Below, piece by piece: positions 13,168 through 20,300 of a stretch of 34,923 nt of DNA. Below the pieces are notes generated by a model. The model ran no database searches, had not been told where the DNA came from, and worked only from the letters and a program-made list of their open reading frames with translations. The position numbers were made by a program, and so were the translations under genes. Position 1 is the stretch's first letter. Every line of letters starts with the position of its first letter. This stretch comes from Candidatus Parcubacteria bacterium (GTDB taxonomy: Bacteria > Patescibacteriota > Minisyncoccia > Phycocordibacterales > UBA2100). The stretch is from the NCBI GenBank assembly GCA_003599175.1, contig QZIY01000030.1, forward strand, positions 1-34,923. The letters are read 5' to 3'.

Positions 13168-13914
13168 ATGAGAACCATTGTAAACAACAGAGCGGTTGAG
13201 TATTCAGATGAGGGTACAGGGCCCGCCATTTTGATGCTCCATGGATGGGCAGACAATCTGCATACCTTCGACGCGATCGTGCAGGAGCTGCCAGGCTTTC
13301 GTATTGTGCGGCTCGATATGCCCGGGTTCGGACAATCGGAGCGACCAAACGAGACGTGGGGAGTCGTAGAGTACGCGCGGTTCGTTGAAGATTTTATAAA
13401 AAAAGTGCAGATCGATCCGCAGGCCCTGATCGGGCACAGCTTCGGTGGTCGTGTCATTATCAAAGGCGTGGGCGTCGGTATTTTTGCACCGCAGAAGATC
13501 GTCCTTATCGCCTCCGCTGGCGTTGCGAGAAAAACGACGCTCAAGAGCATCGTACTGCGCGTGATAGCCAAGATAGGCAAAGTGCTTACGCTCATTCCGC
13601 CGTTTTCGCTCTATCGACAGCAGATCCGAAAAAAATTGTACGGTGCACTCGGGAGCGACTACTTCGCCGCCGGCTCTATGCGCGACGTGTTTCTCAAGGT
13701 CGTACGCGAAGATCTGATCGAGTATGCACGACAGATTCGCATCCCCGCGCTTCTCATCTGGGGACGGCGTGATAGCTCGACGCCGCTCTCGGATGGAGAA
13801 AAAATTCGCGATGCGATCCGTCAATCAGAGATGCAAATTATTGAAGGAGCGAGTCACTTTGTGCACCAGGAGAAGCCGCGGGAAGTTGCACAGCTCATCC
13901 GTGAATTTATCTAA
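13168..13914 (+). CDS. Alpha/beta-fold hydrolase
   Basis: A 248-residue hydrolase of the alpha/beta superfamily; the substrate is not predictable. The oxyanion segment is LMLHGWADN, the nucleophile elbow is GHSFGG (Ser about 92), the acid is in IWGRRDSSTPL, and the histidine is in GASHFVHQEKP. A lid region rich in basic residues (KKLYGALGSDYF) lies between. No signal peptide is present. It starts 2 nt after nth and ends 1 nt before the ATG of the MurF-like gene, so translation is coupled along the nth-hydrolase-murF-like-hydrolase operon. MurF-linked hydrolases are common in this type of genome, suggesting a wall-related ester or amide substrate; that is inference only. Confidence 0.88.
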   Translation: MRTIVNNRAVEYSDEGTGPAILMLHGWADNLHTFDAIVQELPGFRIVRLDMPGFGQSERPNETWGVVEYARFVEDFIKKVQIDPQALIGHSFGGRVIIKGVGVGIFAPQKIVLIASAGVARKTTLKSIVLRVIAKIGKVLTLIPPFSLYRQQIRKKLYGALGSDYFAAGSMRDVFLKVVREDLIEYARQIRIPALLIWGRRDSSTPLSDGEKIRDAIRQSEMQIIEGASHFVHQEKPREVAQLIREFI

Positions 13915-13915
13915 T

Positions 13916-15352
13916 ATGAAAGACTATTTGACGCGGTATCATCCGAGCTTCGTGCGCGCGCTCGTCTATATGCTGCAGGCGAGCGAATACAATACAGAGG
14001 ACTATCTCGCGTGGGTAGGACGCACGAAGGATTTTCGCACGGTCGAAAAAAGGAAACAGCTGAAATTTACTGGGAAAGCACTCGCGCTCTTCATAAGTGC
14101 CTGGATCCTGACGGCGATCGCCGTCCTCATCGTCATCTTTGGTCTCACGGGAGGAGACGAGATCGCGAATCTCTTCGCCATCCTTGTTTTGTTTGGTTTC
14201 CCGTATGCGCTCCCCTATGTCCTGCTTCTTCCGCTCTTTATTATCAAAATGGTCCAGCTACCGGTCGAAGGGATTCTGATCGCACAGGCGAAAGCGAAGC
14301 TCAAGAAACATCCTGCGTTCAAAATTGCGATTGCTGGCTCCTATGGCAAGACATCAATGCGCGAAATTTTAAAAACTGTGCTTTCTGAAGGGAAGCGAGT
14401 TGTCGCGCCTGGCGGTAGCGAAAATACGCCGATTGGTATCGCGCGCTTCGTCTCGCGCCTGCGCGGCGATGAAGAAGTATTGATTTTTGAGCTTGGCGAA
14501 TACTACCCGGGCGATATCAAAGAGCTTTCCGAAATGGTGCGACCGGATTTGGGCGTGATCACTGGCGTCAATGAAGCGCATCTCTCAAAATTTAAAACGG
14601 TCGAGGCAGCGACGAATACGATCTTCGAGCTTGCCGACTTTTTGGGAGGGAAGCCCTTGTATGTAAATGCTGATAACGAAATAGCAAAAAACAAAATCGA
14701 AAAGGGACCGATCTTTTTCTCACGTAAGGGAGTATTCCCGATGGCAGGTGAATGGAAAGTCGTTGCAGCGGAAACGTCACTCGACGGCACGTCTTTTGTA
14801 CTCGAGCACGACGATGAGAAGATCAATGCACAGTCGAAATTGTTGGGTCTCCACAATGTAGGTCCGCTTGCCGCGGCGATACATATCGCCAAGCGTGTTG
14901 GACTCACGAATCTTGAAATCGAATCAGGTGTCTCGAAAACGGTTGCCTTCCCGCATCGCCTTCAGCGTAGAGAAGATACGGGCGGTGTCATCACGCTCGA
15001 CGATAGCTACAACGGAAATCCCGATGGCGTAAAAGCGGTCATCGAATTTTTGGGGAGCATCGAAAATCATAGACGATGGTATGTGACGCCCGGACTCGTC
15101 GAGATGGGAGAGAAGAGCGAAGAAATTCATCGTAACGTAGGGAAGCAGCTTGCACAGGCGGGGATTGAAAAGGTTGTGCTGATTAAAAATTCCGTCACAC
15201 CGTGGATTGAAGAAGGTCTTCAAGAAAACAGTTTCGGTGGAGAAATCATCTGGTATGAAGATGCGCTCGATTGCTACAATTCTCTGCCGCATATGACGAT
15301 CGCGGGCGATATTGTCCTCCTTCAAAACGATTGGCCGGATCAATATGCTTAG
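13916..15352 (+). CDS. Membrane-anchored MurF-like Mur ligase
   Basis: ATP-dependent amide ligase of the Mur family, probably adding D-Ala-D-Ala to the UDP-MurNAc peptide. The 478-residue protein has an unusual N-terminus: about 50 cytoplasmic residues, then two transmembrane helices (about 53-78 and 86-112). The ligase core follows: P-loop GSYGKTSMREIL (141 onward), FELGEYYPGDI, TGVNEAHLSKF, the central-domain GLHNVGPLAAA, and the MurF-type DDSYNGNPDGV. The C-terminal domain has MGEKSEEIHRNVG. Canonical MurF is soluble, so the anchor is distinctive. The ATG at 13916 follows the preceding stop by 1 nt; the longer track ORF is a read-back into the hydrolase gene. Ddl, its likely substrate maker, is 1.3 kb downstream. 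Confidence 0.88.
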   Translation: MKDYLTRYHPSFVRALVYMLQASEYNTEDYLAWVGRTKDFRTVEKRKQLKFTGKALALFISAWILTAIAVLIVIFGLTGGDEIANLFAILVLFGFPYALPYVLLLPLFIIKMVQLPVEGILIAQAKAKLKKHPAFKIAIAGSYGKTSMREILKTVLSEGKRVVAPGGSENTPIGIARFVSRLRGDEEVLIFELGEYYPGDIKELSEMVRPDLGVITGVNEAHLSKFKTVEAATNTIFELADFLGGKPLYVNADNEIAKNKIEKGPIFFSRKGVFPMAGEWKVVAAETSLDGTSFVLEHDDEKINAQSKLLGLHNVGPLAAAIHIAKRVGLTNLEIESGVSKTVAFPHRLQRREDTGGVITLDDSYNGNPDGVKAVIEFLGSIENHRRWYVTPGLVEMGEKSEEIHRNVGKQLAQAGIEKVVLIKNSVTPWIEEGLQENSFGGEIIWYEDALDCYNSLPHMTIAGDIVLLQNDWPDQYA

Positions 15353-16223
15353 GTTTCTGGGCCGGAAGAAAAAGGAAGGATTCATCTCAGTAAAAGGAGG
15401 ACGAGTGTGGTTTCAAACAATAGGATCGGGGCCAACGCTTCTCGTTTTACACGGCGGTCCAGGGTATCCACATGATTATTTAGAGCCACTCAAAAAATTA
15501 TCGAATGAATTTCAAGTAGTTTTTTATGATCAATTAGGATGCGGCAATTCAGAAAGGTCAACAGATATGAGTTTGTGGACAGTCGAACATTTCGTCTCGG
15601 AACTCGAAAACGTCATTGCAACCCTTGGTTTAGAGCAATATCACATATTAGGGCAATCGTGGGGCGCCGCACTTGCTGTGTCTTTTGCACAGACTAAACC
15701 ACGAGGATTGCAAAAATTGATATTGGCAAATCCGTACATCAGTACTCCAATTTGGGAACAAGATGCAGCCAGGTTAATTGAGAAACTACATCCTATCCAT
15801 CGACATGCGCTCAAAACCTCGCACGTGGGATTACCCCAATTTGATGAAGCACAAAAAGAATATTATCGTCGTTTTGTGTACGGAATGGATACACTGCCAG
15901 AGCCTTGTGTACGATCAGGGCAAAAAATGAACGGGGACATATATCGGTACATGTGGGGACCGACGGAATTTGTTGTGACCGGGACATTAAAAAACTTCGA
16001 TCCTTCCGATCACCTTAAAAATATCGCATTGCCGACACTATTCATTTGTGGTCGTAATGATGAGGCGACTCCGGAAGCGTGTGAGCAGTTCGCTGCATTA
16101 ATGTCGAACGCTCTGGTTGCTGTACTCGAAAAGAGTGCCCATCACGCGCATTGGACGGAAACTGAGAAATATATCCAAATAGTAAGAGGATTTTTGGTTC
16201 GTGATATAGCTAAAAATGAGTAG
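15345..16223 (+). CDS. Prolyl-iminopeptidase-like alpha/beta hydrolase (S33)
   Basis: A 292-residue hydrolase of the proline iminopeptidase group, which releases N-terminal residues from small peptides. It has the HGGPGYPHDY oxyanion motif typical of S33, YDQLGCGNSE, the nucleophile GQSWGAALA, the acid in CGRNDEATPE, and the histidine in SAHHAHW. There is no signal peptide. The ATG overlaps the end of the MurF-like gene by 8 nt, fixing the start and coupling translation. Codon choice turns clearly AT-rich compared with the upstream genes (many TTA, AAA, ATA), which suggests more recent acquisition into the operon. Confidence 0.9.
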   Translation: MLRFLGRKKKEGFISVKGGRVWFQTIGSGPTLLVLHGGPGYPHDYLEPLKKLSNEFQVVFYDQLGCGNSERSTDMSLWTVEHFVSELENVIATLGLEQYHILGQSWGAALAVSFAQTKPRGLQKLILANPYISTPIWEQDAARLIEKLHPIHRHALKTSHVGLPQFDEAQKEYYRRFVYGMDTLPEPCVRSGQKMNGDIYRYMWGPTEFVVTGTLKNFDPSDHLKNIALPTLFICGRNDEATPEACEQFAALMSNALVAVLEKSAHHAHWTETEKYIQIVRGFLVRDIAKNE

Positions 16224-16263
16224 TTTAGTAGTACGTCCCGTACGAAAAGACCATCAATATGTA

Positions 16264-16301
16264 TAAAAAAGGGGCCAGGCGGAGTCTGCCGCCTGGCCCT
16301 T
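16264..16301 (-). terminator. Terminator of the minus-strand SH3-like gene
   Basis: GGGCCAGGCGG (16272-16282) pairs with CCGCCTGGCCC (16289-16299). On the minus strand it is followed by CTTTTTTATA. It may also stop plus-strand transcripts from the hydrolase operon. Confidence 0.88.
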
Positions 16302-16315
16302 GCGCCCGCCGTGCT

Positions 16316-16588
16316 CTACGCAGCCTGCTGTACCTCGATCGAGTTGTCCCACTCGTCGCCGGTGAATTCGTGCTTTTCGTCCCGAAGCGAATAATGGGTG
16401 TCGCACGGGATAGAGCGCTTGCGGAGCGCGAACTCGATGTGCACGACGATTTCAGCGCTGTCCGGATTCCTCGTAGGGCCGGCGCCGATGACCGTCCCGA
16501 GACTCCCTTCGGGTATCGCTGGATACCCACGGGTCGTTTTGACGCGCTTGCCGACATGGCTTCGCGCGATTTCGAGAGAGAATGGCAT
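16316..16588 (-). CDS. Small beta-rich protein, unknown function
   Basis: A 90-residue protein starting MPFSLEIARSHVGKRVKT. The segment GKRVKTTRGYPAIPEGSLGTVIGAG reads like a small SH3-type/KOW-like barrel (valine and glycine spaced as in turn-strand patterns), followed by a strand-rich VVHIEFALRKRS and a charged C-terminus. I cannot name a family. A GGGAG lies about 10 nt before the ATG, a TTGACT-N17-TAAAAA promoter lies further upstream, and a strong terminator follows the stop. It is therefore an independent single-gene unit sitting between two plus-strand genes on the opposite strand. Confidence 0.75.
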   Translation of the reverse strand: MPFSLEIARSHVGKRVKTTRGYPAIPEGSLGTVIGAGPTRNPDSAEIVVHIEFALRKRSIPCDTHYSLRDEKHEFTGDEWDNSIEVQQAA

Positions 16589-16637
16589 TTTTAGCTACTC
16601 CCATTGTGGAGCTCGATCAGCCCCATGTATTTTTTAC

Positions 16638-16666
16638 ATTGATATACACATTTAGTCAAAGATGCG
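16638..16666 (-). promoter_or_regulatory. Possible promoter of the minus-strand SH3-like gene
   Basis: On the minus strand, TTGACT is followed by 17 bp and TAAAAA, upstream of GGGAG and the ATG at 16588. The -10 is a weak match. Confidence 0.35.
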
Positions 16667-16683
16667 TTCTTTTCTTCCTCAAG

Positions 16684-16689
16684 TACAAT
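16684..16689 (+). promoter_or_regulatory. -10 box of leaderless ddl
   Basis: TACAAT, six bases (CAGTTT), ATG. There is no Shine-Dalgarno. Confidence 0.6.
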
Positions 16690-16695
16690 CAGTTT

Positions 16696-17856
16696 ATGAA
16701 ATCTATCGCTGTCATCTTTGGAGGCAAGAGCGCAGAACACGACGTCTCGATCATTACAGGACATACGCCGATTATTGATACTTTGACGGCGAGCGGGAAG
16801 TTTGACGTATGGCCGATTTACATAAGCAAAGAGGGGAAGTGGTATTGCGACAAAAAGATGAATGATATGTCTTTTTTTCGCAACCCTGCGTATGAGGATG
16901 AGATAAAGGGGTGGAAGCCAGTACGGCTTGATTTGAATGACGGCCTCACGCTCCACTGGCACGGAATGTTCGGCAAGTCGCAAAAGATCGACGTGGTCTT
17001 CCCCGCGATGCACGGCACCTATGGTGAAGATGGTTCCTTGATGGGAGTGCTGCGTATGGCCAATGTACCGTTTGTCGGCTGCGACATGGCCGCATCGGCT
17101 GTCGCGATGGATAAGGTGCTCACAAAGCAGGTTATCGAAGCGGAAGGATTGCCTGTCGTGCCGTATGTGTGGTTTACGAGGCGAGAGTGGCACAAGGATA
17201 AGCAAACTATTCTAGCGAAAATCGATAAGCTCGCATGGCCGCTCTTCGTGAAGCCGGCGCACCTCGGGTCTTCGATCGCGATTTCAAAAGTGAAGCATTT
17301 GGAACTCTTGGAGAACGATATCGAGGTCGCATTCCACTACGACGACAAAGTGCTGGTGGAAGAGAGTATCGAGCTGCTCATTGAAGTGACGCTTCCCATC
17401 ATGGGCAACGATGATCCAAAGCCCGCTATGGTGGAGCGCCCGCTCAACAAAACGGAGATGTTCGACTTCAACGACAAGTATCTTTCTGGCGGCAAAAAAG
17501 GCGGAAGTGGTGTGAACAGTCAATACAGCGAAATCCCTGCTGATATCGGAGAGGAATTGACTAAAGAAGTCATCAATCTAGGCATCCGCGTTTACGAGAC
17601 GCTCGGATGCACTGGTACCGCGCGCGTCGACTTTCTCATTCATGGGGAGACCAAAAAAGTATACGTGAACGAGGTAAATACGTTGCCGGGCTCTCTGTAC
17701 CATCACAACTGGAAAAAGGCAGGCGTATCAAATATGGATCTCGTCCTGGGACTCGTCGACATAGCGGAAAAGCGTTTTGCGGAACAAAAGCATACGACCT
17801 TTGCCTTCAAATCTGACATTTTGCAGAAGGTTGGCGGGGGCAAAAAACAGCAATAG
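16696..17856 (+). CDS. ddl: D-alanine-D-alanine ligase Ddl
   Basis: ATP-grasp ligase that joins two D-alanines for the peptidoglycan stem. The 386-residue protein carries IAVIFGGKSAEHDVSI at the N-terminus, the HGTYGEDGSLMG substrate loop, FVKPAHLGSSIAISK in the ATP-grasp domain, EVTLPIMGN, and the C-terminal metal/ATP motif VNEVNTLPGS. A glycine/lysine-rich stretch (LSGGKKGGSGVNSQ) lengthens the omega-loop region relative to short Ddl enzymes. The track ORF extends upstream; the ATG at 16696 is chosen for family length and the TACAAT box 6 nt before it. It supplies the substrate expected for the MurF-like ligase upstream. Confidence 0.96.
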   Translation: MKSIAVIFGGKSAEHDVSIITGHTPIIDTLTASGKFDVWPIYISKEGKWYCDKKMNDMSFFRNPAYEDEIKGWKPVRLDLNDGLTLHWHGMFGKSQKIDVVFPAMHGTYGEDGSLMGVLRMANVPFVGCDMAASAVAMDKVLTKQVIEAEGLPVVPYVWFTRREWHKDKQTILAKIDKLAWPLFVKPAHLGSSIAISKVKHLELLENDIEVAFHYDDKVLVEESIELLIEVTLPIMGNDDPKPAMVERPLNKTEMFDFNDKYLSGGKKGGSGVNSQYSEIPADIGEELTKEVINLGIRVYETLGCTGTARVDFLIHGETKKVYVNEVNTLPGSLYHHNWKKAGVSNMDLVLGLVDIAEKRFAEQKHTTFAFKSDILQKVGGGKKQQ

Positions 17857-17881
17857 ACATTTCCGATCGTGCGAGTACCAT
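17854..17881 (+). promoter_or_regulatory. Promoter of leaderless HAD gene
   Basis: TAGACA, a 16-bp spacer, TACCAT, then six bases (GCTCCT) and ATG. It begins inside the ddl stop region. Confidence 0.5.
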
Positions 17882-17887
17882 GCTCCT

Positions 17888-18580
17888 ATGACGAAGGGGC
17901 AAAAAGTTGCGGTTTTTGATGTAGACGGGACGATTTTCAGATCGAGTCTCACCATAGAGGTTGTCGAGGGGCTCATCGACAGCGGCGCCTTCCCCGAAGA
18001 CGCAAGGAGGGAATTTGAACGAGAGCAACAGCTCTGGCTTGACCGCGAAGGCGATTATGAAAGCTATTGTGACGCGGTCGTGCAGGCCTTCCGTAAACAC
18101 TTGCAAGGTGTCCCGTATGGTGCACTCGCGGAAGTGGCGAAGGAAGTCGTCGACCTGCACTACAAGCGCACGTACCGCTACTCGCGCGATCTTCTCAAGG
18201 ACTTGAAATCACGCGGATACTACTTGCTTGCCGTGTCGCATTCTCCGAAAATCGTTCTCGATGAATTTTGTCCACGCCTCGGTTTCGACAAGACCTACGG
18301 CATGATGTATGAAATCGGTCCGCAAGATCTCTTCACGGGCGCTGTGATGGACGAGCACTTGATCGGCAACAAGGCCAATATCTTGAAGCGTGCTGTCGAG
18401 ATGGAAAACCTCACGCTTGAGAATTCGGTCGGCGTGGGCGATACGGAGAGCGACATTCCGTTTCTCGAGCTTGTTGAGAAGCCGATCTGTTTCAATCCCA
18501 ACAAAAAGCTCTATCGCTACGCAAAACTGCATGACTGGGACGTCGTCGTTGAACGCAAAGATGTCATATATGAGCTCTAA
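17888..18580 (+). CDS. HAD-IB family phosphatase (SerB-like)
   Basis: A 230-residue haloacid-dehalogenase hydrolase of subfamily IB, the group with phosphoserine phosphatase. Motif I is FDVDGTIFRSSL (nucleophile and acid/base aspartates), motif II is AVSHSP, the motif III lysine is probably in GNKANILKR, and motif IV is GVGDTESDIPFLE. An alpha-helical cap lies between motifs I and II. The substrate is a phosphomonoester that cannot be named; some CPR relatives are annotated SerB-like. The start at 17888 follows a TACCAT box by 6 nt. The MutY-like gene starts inside its last codons, so the two are translationally coupled. Confidence 0.88.
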   Translation: MTKGQKVAVFDVDGTIFRSSLTIEVVEGLIDSGAFPEDARREFEREQQLWLDREGDYESYCDAVVQAFRKHLQGVPYGALAEVAKEVVDLHYKRTYRYSRDLLKDLKSRGYYLLAVSHSPKIVLDEFCPRLGFDKTYGMMYEIGPQDLFTGAVMDEHLIGNKANILKRAVEMENLTLENSVGVGDTESDIPFLELVEKPICFNPNKKLYRYAKLHDWDVVVERKDVIYEL

Positions 18581-19421
18581 GATACGTCAAAGTTCAAATC
18601 TCAAATCTCAAAACCACAGTTCAAAAATCAAAAGTTTTCAGAAAGAAGTTTGGAAATATTACAAACAAAATGGACGACACGATTTGCCGTGGCGTAAGAC
18701 AAAAGATCCGTACCGGATCTTGGTATCTGAGGTGATGTTGCAACAAACGCAGGTACCGCGCGTGATTGAAAAATATAAATCGTTTCTTAAAAAATTTCCA
18801 ACTGCCAAAAAATTGGTTGCTGCGCCGCTCGTGGACGTTTTGCGGGAGTGGAATGGCCTTGGGTACAACAGGCGAGGGAAATATCTCCACGATGCAGCCA
18901 AGCGTATACTATCCCTACGCTATAGCGCAGAGATAGTATCCGAGGATTTGGATGGCTTGCCGGGGGTGGGACCGTACACCGCCAATGCGGTCCGGGTATT
19001 CGCATTCAATGAACCGCATGTTTTGATCGAGACAAATGTTCGCGCCGCATTCATTCACCATTTTTTTGATGACGAAAAGGTGAGCGACAAGCAATTGCTT
19101 CCATTCATCGAACAAGCTGCAAAGGGTCAGGACCCGAGAGAGTGGCACTGGGCTTTGATGGACTACGGTGTACACATAAAAAAGCTCCACAAAAATCTTG
19201 CGCGGCGGAGTGCGCATTATGCGAAGCAATCGAAGTTTGAGGGCAGCCCGCGGCAAGTCCGCGGGAAAATCGTTCGTGTGCTTGCACACGAACAATTGAC
19301 GATGCGGCAGTTGATGAAAGGATTGAATGGGAAAGAGCGGGAAAAATGGGAGAGAGCGTTGGCGGGGCTCCAAAAGGACGGATTGATCAAAAAAGAAAAG
19401 GGTAAGTGGTGCATTACATAA
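18570..19421 (+). CDS. MutY-like adenine glycosylase without FeS cluster
   Basis: HhH-GPD DNA glycosylase closest to MutY. It has LPWRKTKDPYRILVSEV with the catalytic Glu of the SEVMLQQTQV motif, then WNGLGYNRRGKYL and the helix-hairpin-helix LPGVGPYTANAV. The catalytic-aspartate motif reads IETNVRA, so Glu replaces the Asp of the usual DGNV. After MDYG there are no cysteines, so the cluster domain is absent. In its place is a conserved-looking basic region, then a small winged-helix-type tail (ALAGLQKDGLIKKEKG). The N-terminal 20 codons lie over a repetitive CAAATCTCAAATCTC tract. It overlaps the HAD gene by 11 nt. True MutY activity on A:8-oxoG is uncertain. Confidence 0.85.
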   Translation: MSSKIRQSSNLKSQNHSSKIKSFQKEVWKYYKQNGRHDLPWRKTKDPYRILVSEVMLQQTQVPRVIEKYKSFLKKFPTAKKLVAAPLVDVLREWNGLGYNRRGKYLHDAAKRILSLRYSAEIVSEDLDGLPGVGPYTANAVRVFAFNEPHVLIETNVRAAFIHHFFDDEKVSDKQLLPFIEQAAKGQDPREWHWALMDYGVHIKKLHKNLARRSAHYAKQSKFEGSPRQVRGKIVRVLAHEQLTMRQLMKGLNGKEREKWERALAGLQKDGLIKKEKGKWCIT

Positions 19422-19431
19422 ATAAAAAGAA

Positions 19432-19461
19432 GAGCTCCGGCCGCCTTCCGCGGCCGGGCTC
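19432..19461. terminator. Bidirectional terminator after the MutY-like gene
   Basis: GAGCTCCGGCCGC pairs with GCGGCCGGGCTC (one bulge) and is flanked by AAAAAGAA. On the minus strand it is followed by TTCTTTTTA, ending the minus-strand gene at 19469. Confidence 0.8.
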
Positions 19462-19468
19462 GGGAAAT

Positions 19469-19957
19469 TCAAAGTGCTTTTCCTAAGGTTCTTCTTGGCA
19501 ATGTATTGAGGTACGTGGCTAGGTTCAGGAAAGTAATGAGACCAATGTCAGGCAAGTCAAAGTTCATCGCACGCAGCTTGAGTTTGATTTGCTGAAATTG
19601 AGATCCACTGAACTGCGGGTTTGGATTCGTGACCAGTGCAAGGGTCTGAATCCGCTTCCTTCTTTCACCCGGCGGCAACTCCTGGATGAATCTACCGATT
19701 TCTGCCTGGACTATTGGACGTTCTCCGTCGCCCCGGCAACTATTTACGTACATGCCGAGTGCAAAAATTACAGCTTCAGCGTATCTCTTTTCGTGAATGC
19801 GCCATTTTGTAACGGCACGATTGTTCACGTATTCCCACTGAATTTTTGACCACGTGGCCTCCGGACCAGTCATTGCTCGTAGCTGTCTGAGTCGCGCCTT
19901 TGCTTCTTTGTCCCCAACACTCTTATGCATCTTTTCGAGTTCGTCGATCACTTTCAT
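19469..19957 (-). CDS. Unknown protein inserted behind the MutY-like gene
   Basis: A 162-residue protein with no recognised family (166 if the upstream ATG at 19969 is used; GGGGGTGG just before the 19957 ATG favours the inner start). It is mainly alpha-helical: a charged N-terminus (VIDELEKMHKSVGDKEAKARL), a WSKIQWEYVNN segment, a helix with cysteine (YAEAVIFALGMYVNSCRG), and a C-terminal hydrophobic helix (IGLITFLNLATYL). No signal peptide is visible. It sits between the end of the MutY-like gene and a degraded second copy of that gene's tail, on the opposite strand, with its own terminator. That placement suggests it arrived as an insertion. Function unknown. Confidence 0.65.
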   Translation of the reverse strand: MKVIDELEKMHKSVGDKEAKARLRQLRAMTGPEATWSKIQWEYVNNRAVTKWRIHEKRYAEAVIFALGMYVNSCRGDGERPIVQAEIGRFIQELPPGERRKRIQTLALVTNPNPQFSGSQFQQIKLKLRAMNFDLPDIGLITFLNLATYLNTLPRRTLGKAL

Positions 19958-20062
19958 CGCCACCCCCATTTTCGTTACATGACCTTTACCATCTCTTATA
20001 TAGCTTTTTTAACTCAAGAATCCGTGAATCCGGGAATTCCCAAAACTGTTGGGTTAAAAGGG

Positions 20063-20142
20063 GAGAAATGGGAGGGATCCTTGGCCGGCTTCAGAAAGAT
20101 GGGTTGATCAAAAAAGAAAAAGGGACGTGGCGGATTGCATAA
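20063..20142 (+). pseudogene. Frameshifted duplicate of the MutY-like gene tail
   Basis: The last 80 nt match the end of the MutY-like gene (19341-19421) closely. One frame reads EKWEGSLAG and, after a frameshift, GRLQKDGLIKKEKGTWRIA followed by TAA; the real gene has EKWERALAGLQKDGLIKKEKGKWCIT. No start codon or upstream glycosylase domain remains. It lies 640 nt from the original, with the minus-strand gene between. Confidence 0.85.
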
Positions 20143-20145
20143 AAA

Positions 20146-20167
20146 AGCGGCGAGGTACCTCGCCGCT
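20146..20167 (-). terminator. Perfect 22-bp palindromic terminator
   Basis: AGCGGCGAGG-TA-CCTCGCCGCT is identical to its reverse complement. On the minus strand it is followed by TTTTTTATG, so it ends minus-strand transcription coming from RNase J. Confidence 0.85.
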
Positions 20168-20259
20168 CACAGTGTTACCTTTCGATCATATTCCCCAAAG
20201 GCCACGTTATGCGCTCGGCAGAATTCGCGAACCTTCTCCACGGTTCCTTTCGGGGGCAT
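20167..20259 (-). CDS. Possible 30-aa ORF between RNase J and its terminator
   Basis: ATG at 20259 encodes MPPKGTVEKVREFCRAHN and continues VAFGEYDRKVTL to a TGA overlapping the palindromic terminator. It is too short for the ORF track. The frame stays open for at least 14 codons upstream (PVPLDVLGYLT), so it may be the end of a broken longer gene. No Shine-Dalgarno is seen; a GTTAGAT/ATCTAAC hairpin lies right before the ATG. Confidence 0.35.
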   Translation of the reverse strand: MPPKGTVEKVREFCRAHNVAFGEYDRKVTL

Positions 20260-20300
20260 TGTTAGATAGCCGAGGACATCTAACGGGACAGGTCGGTCGC

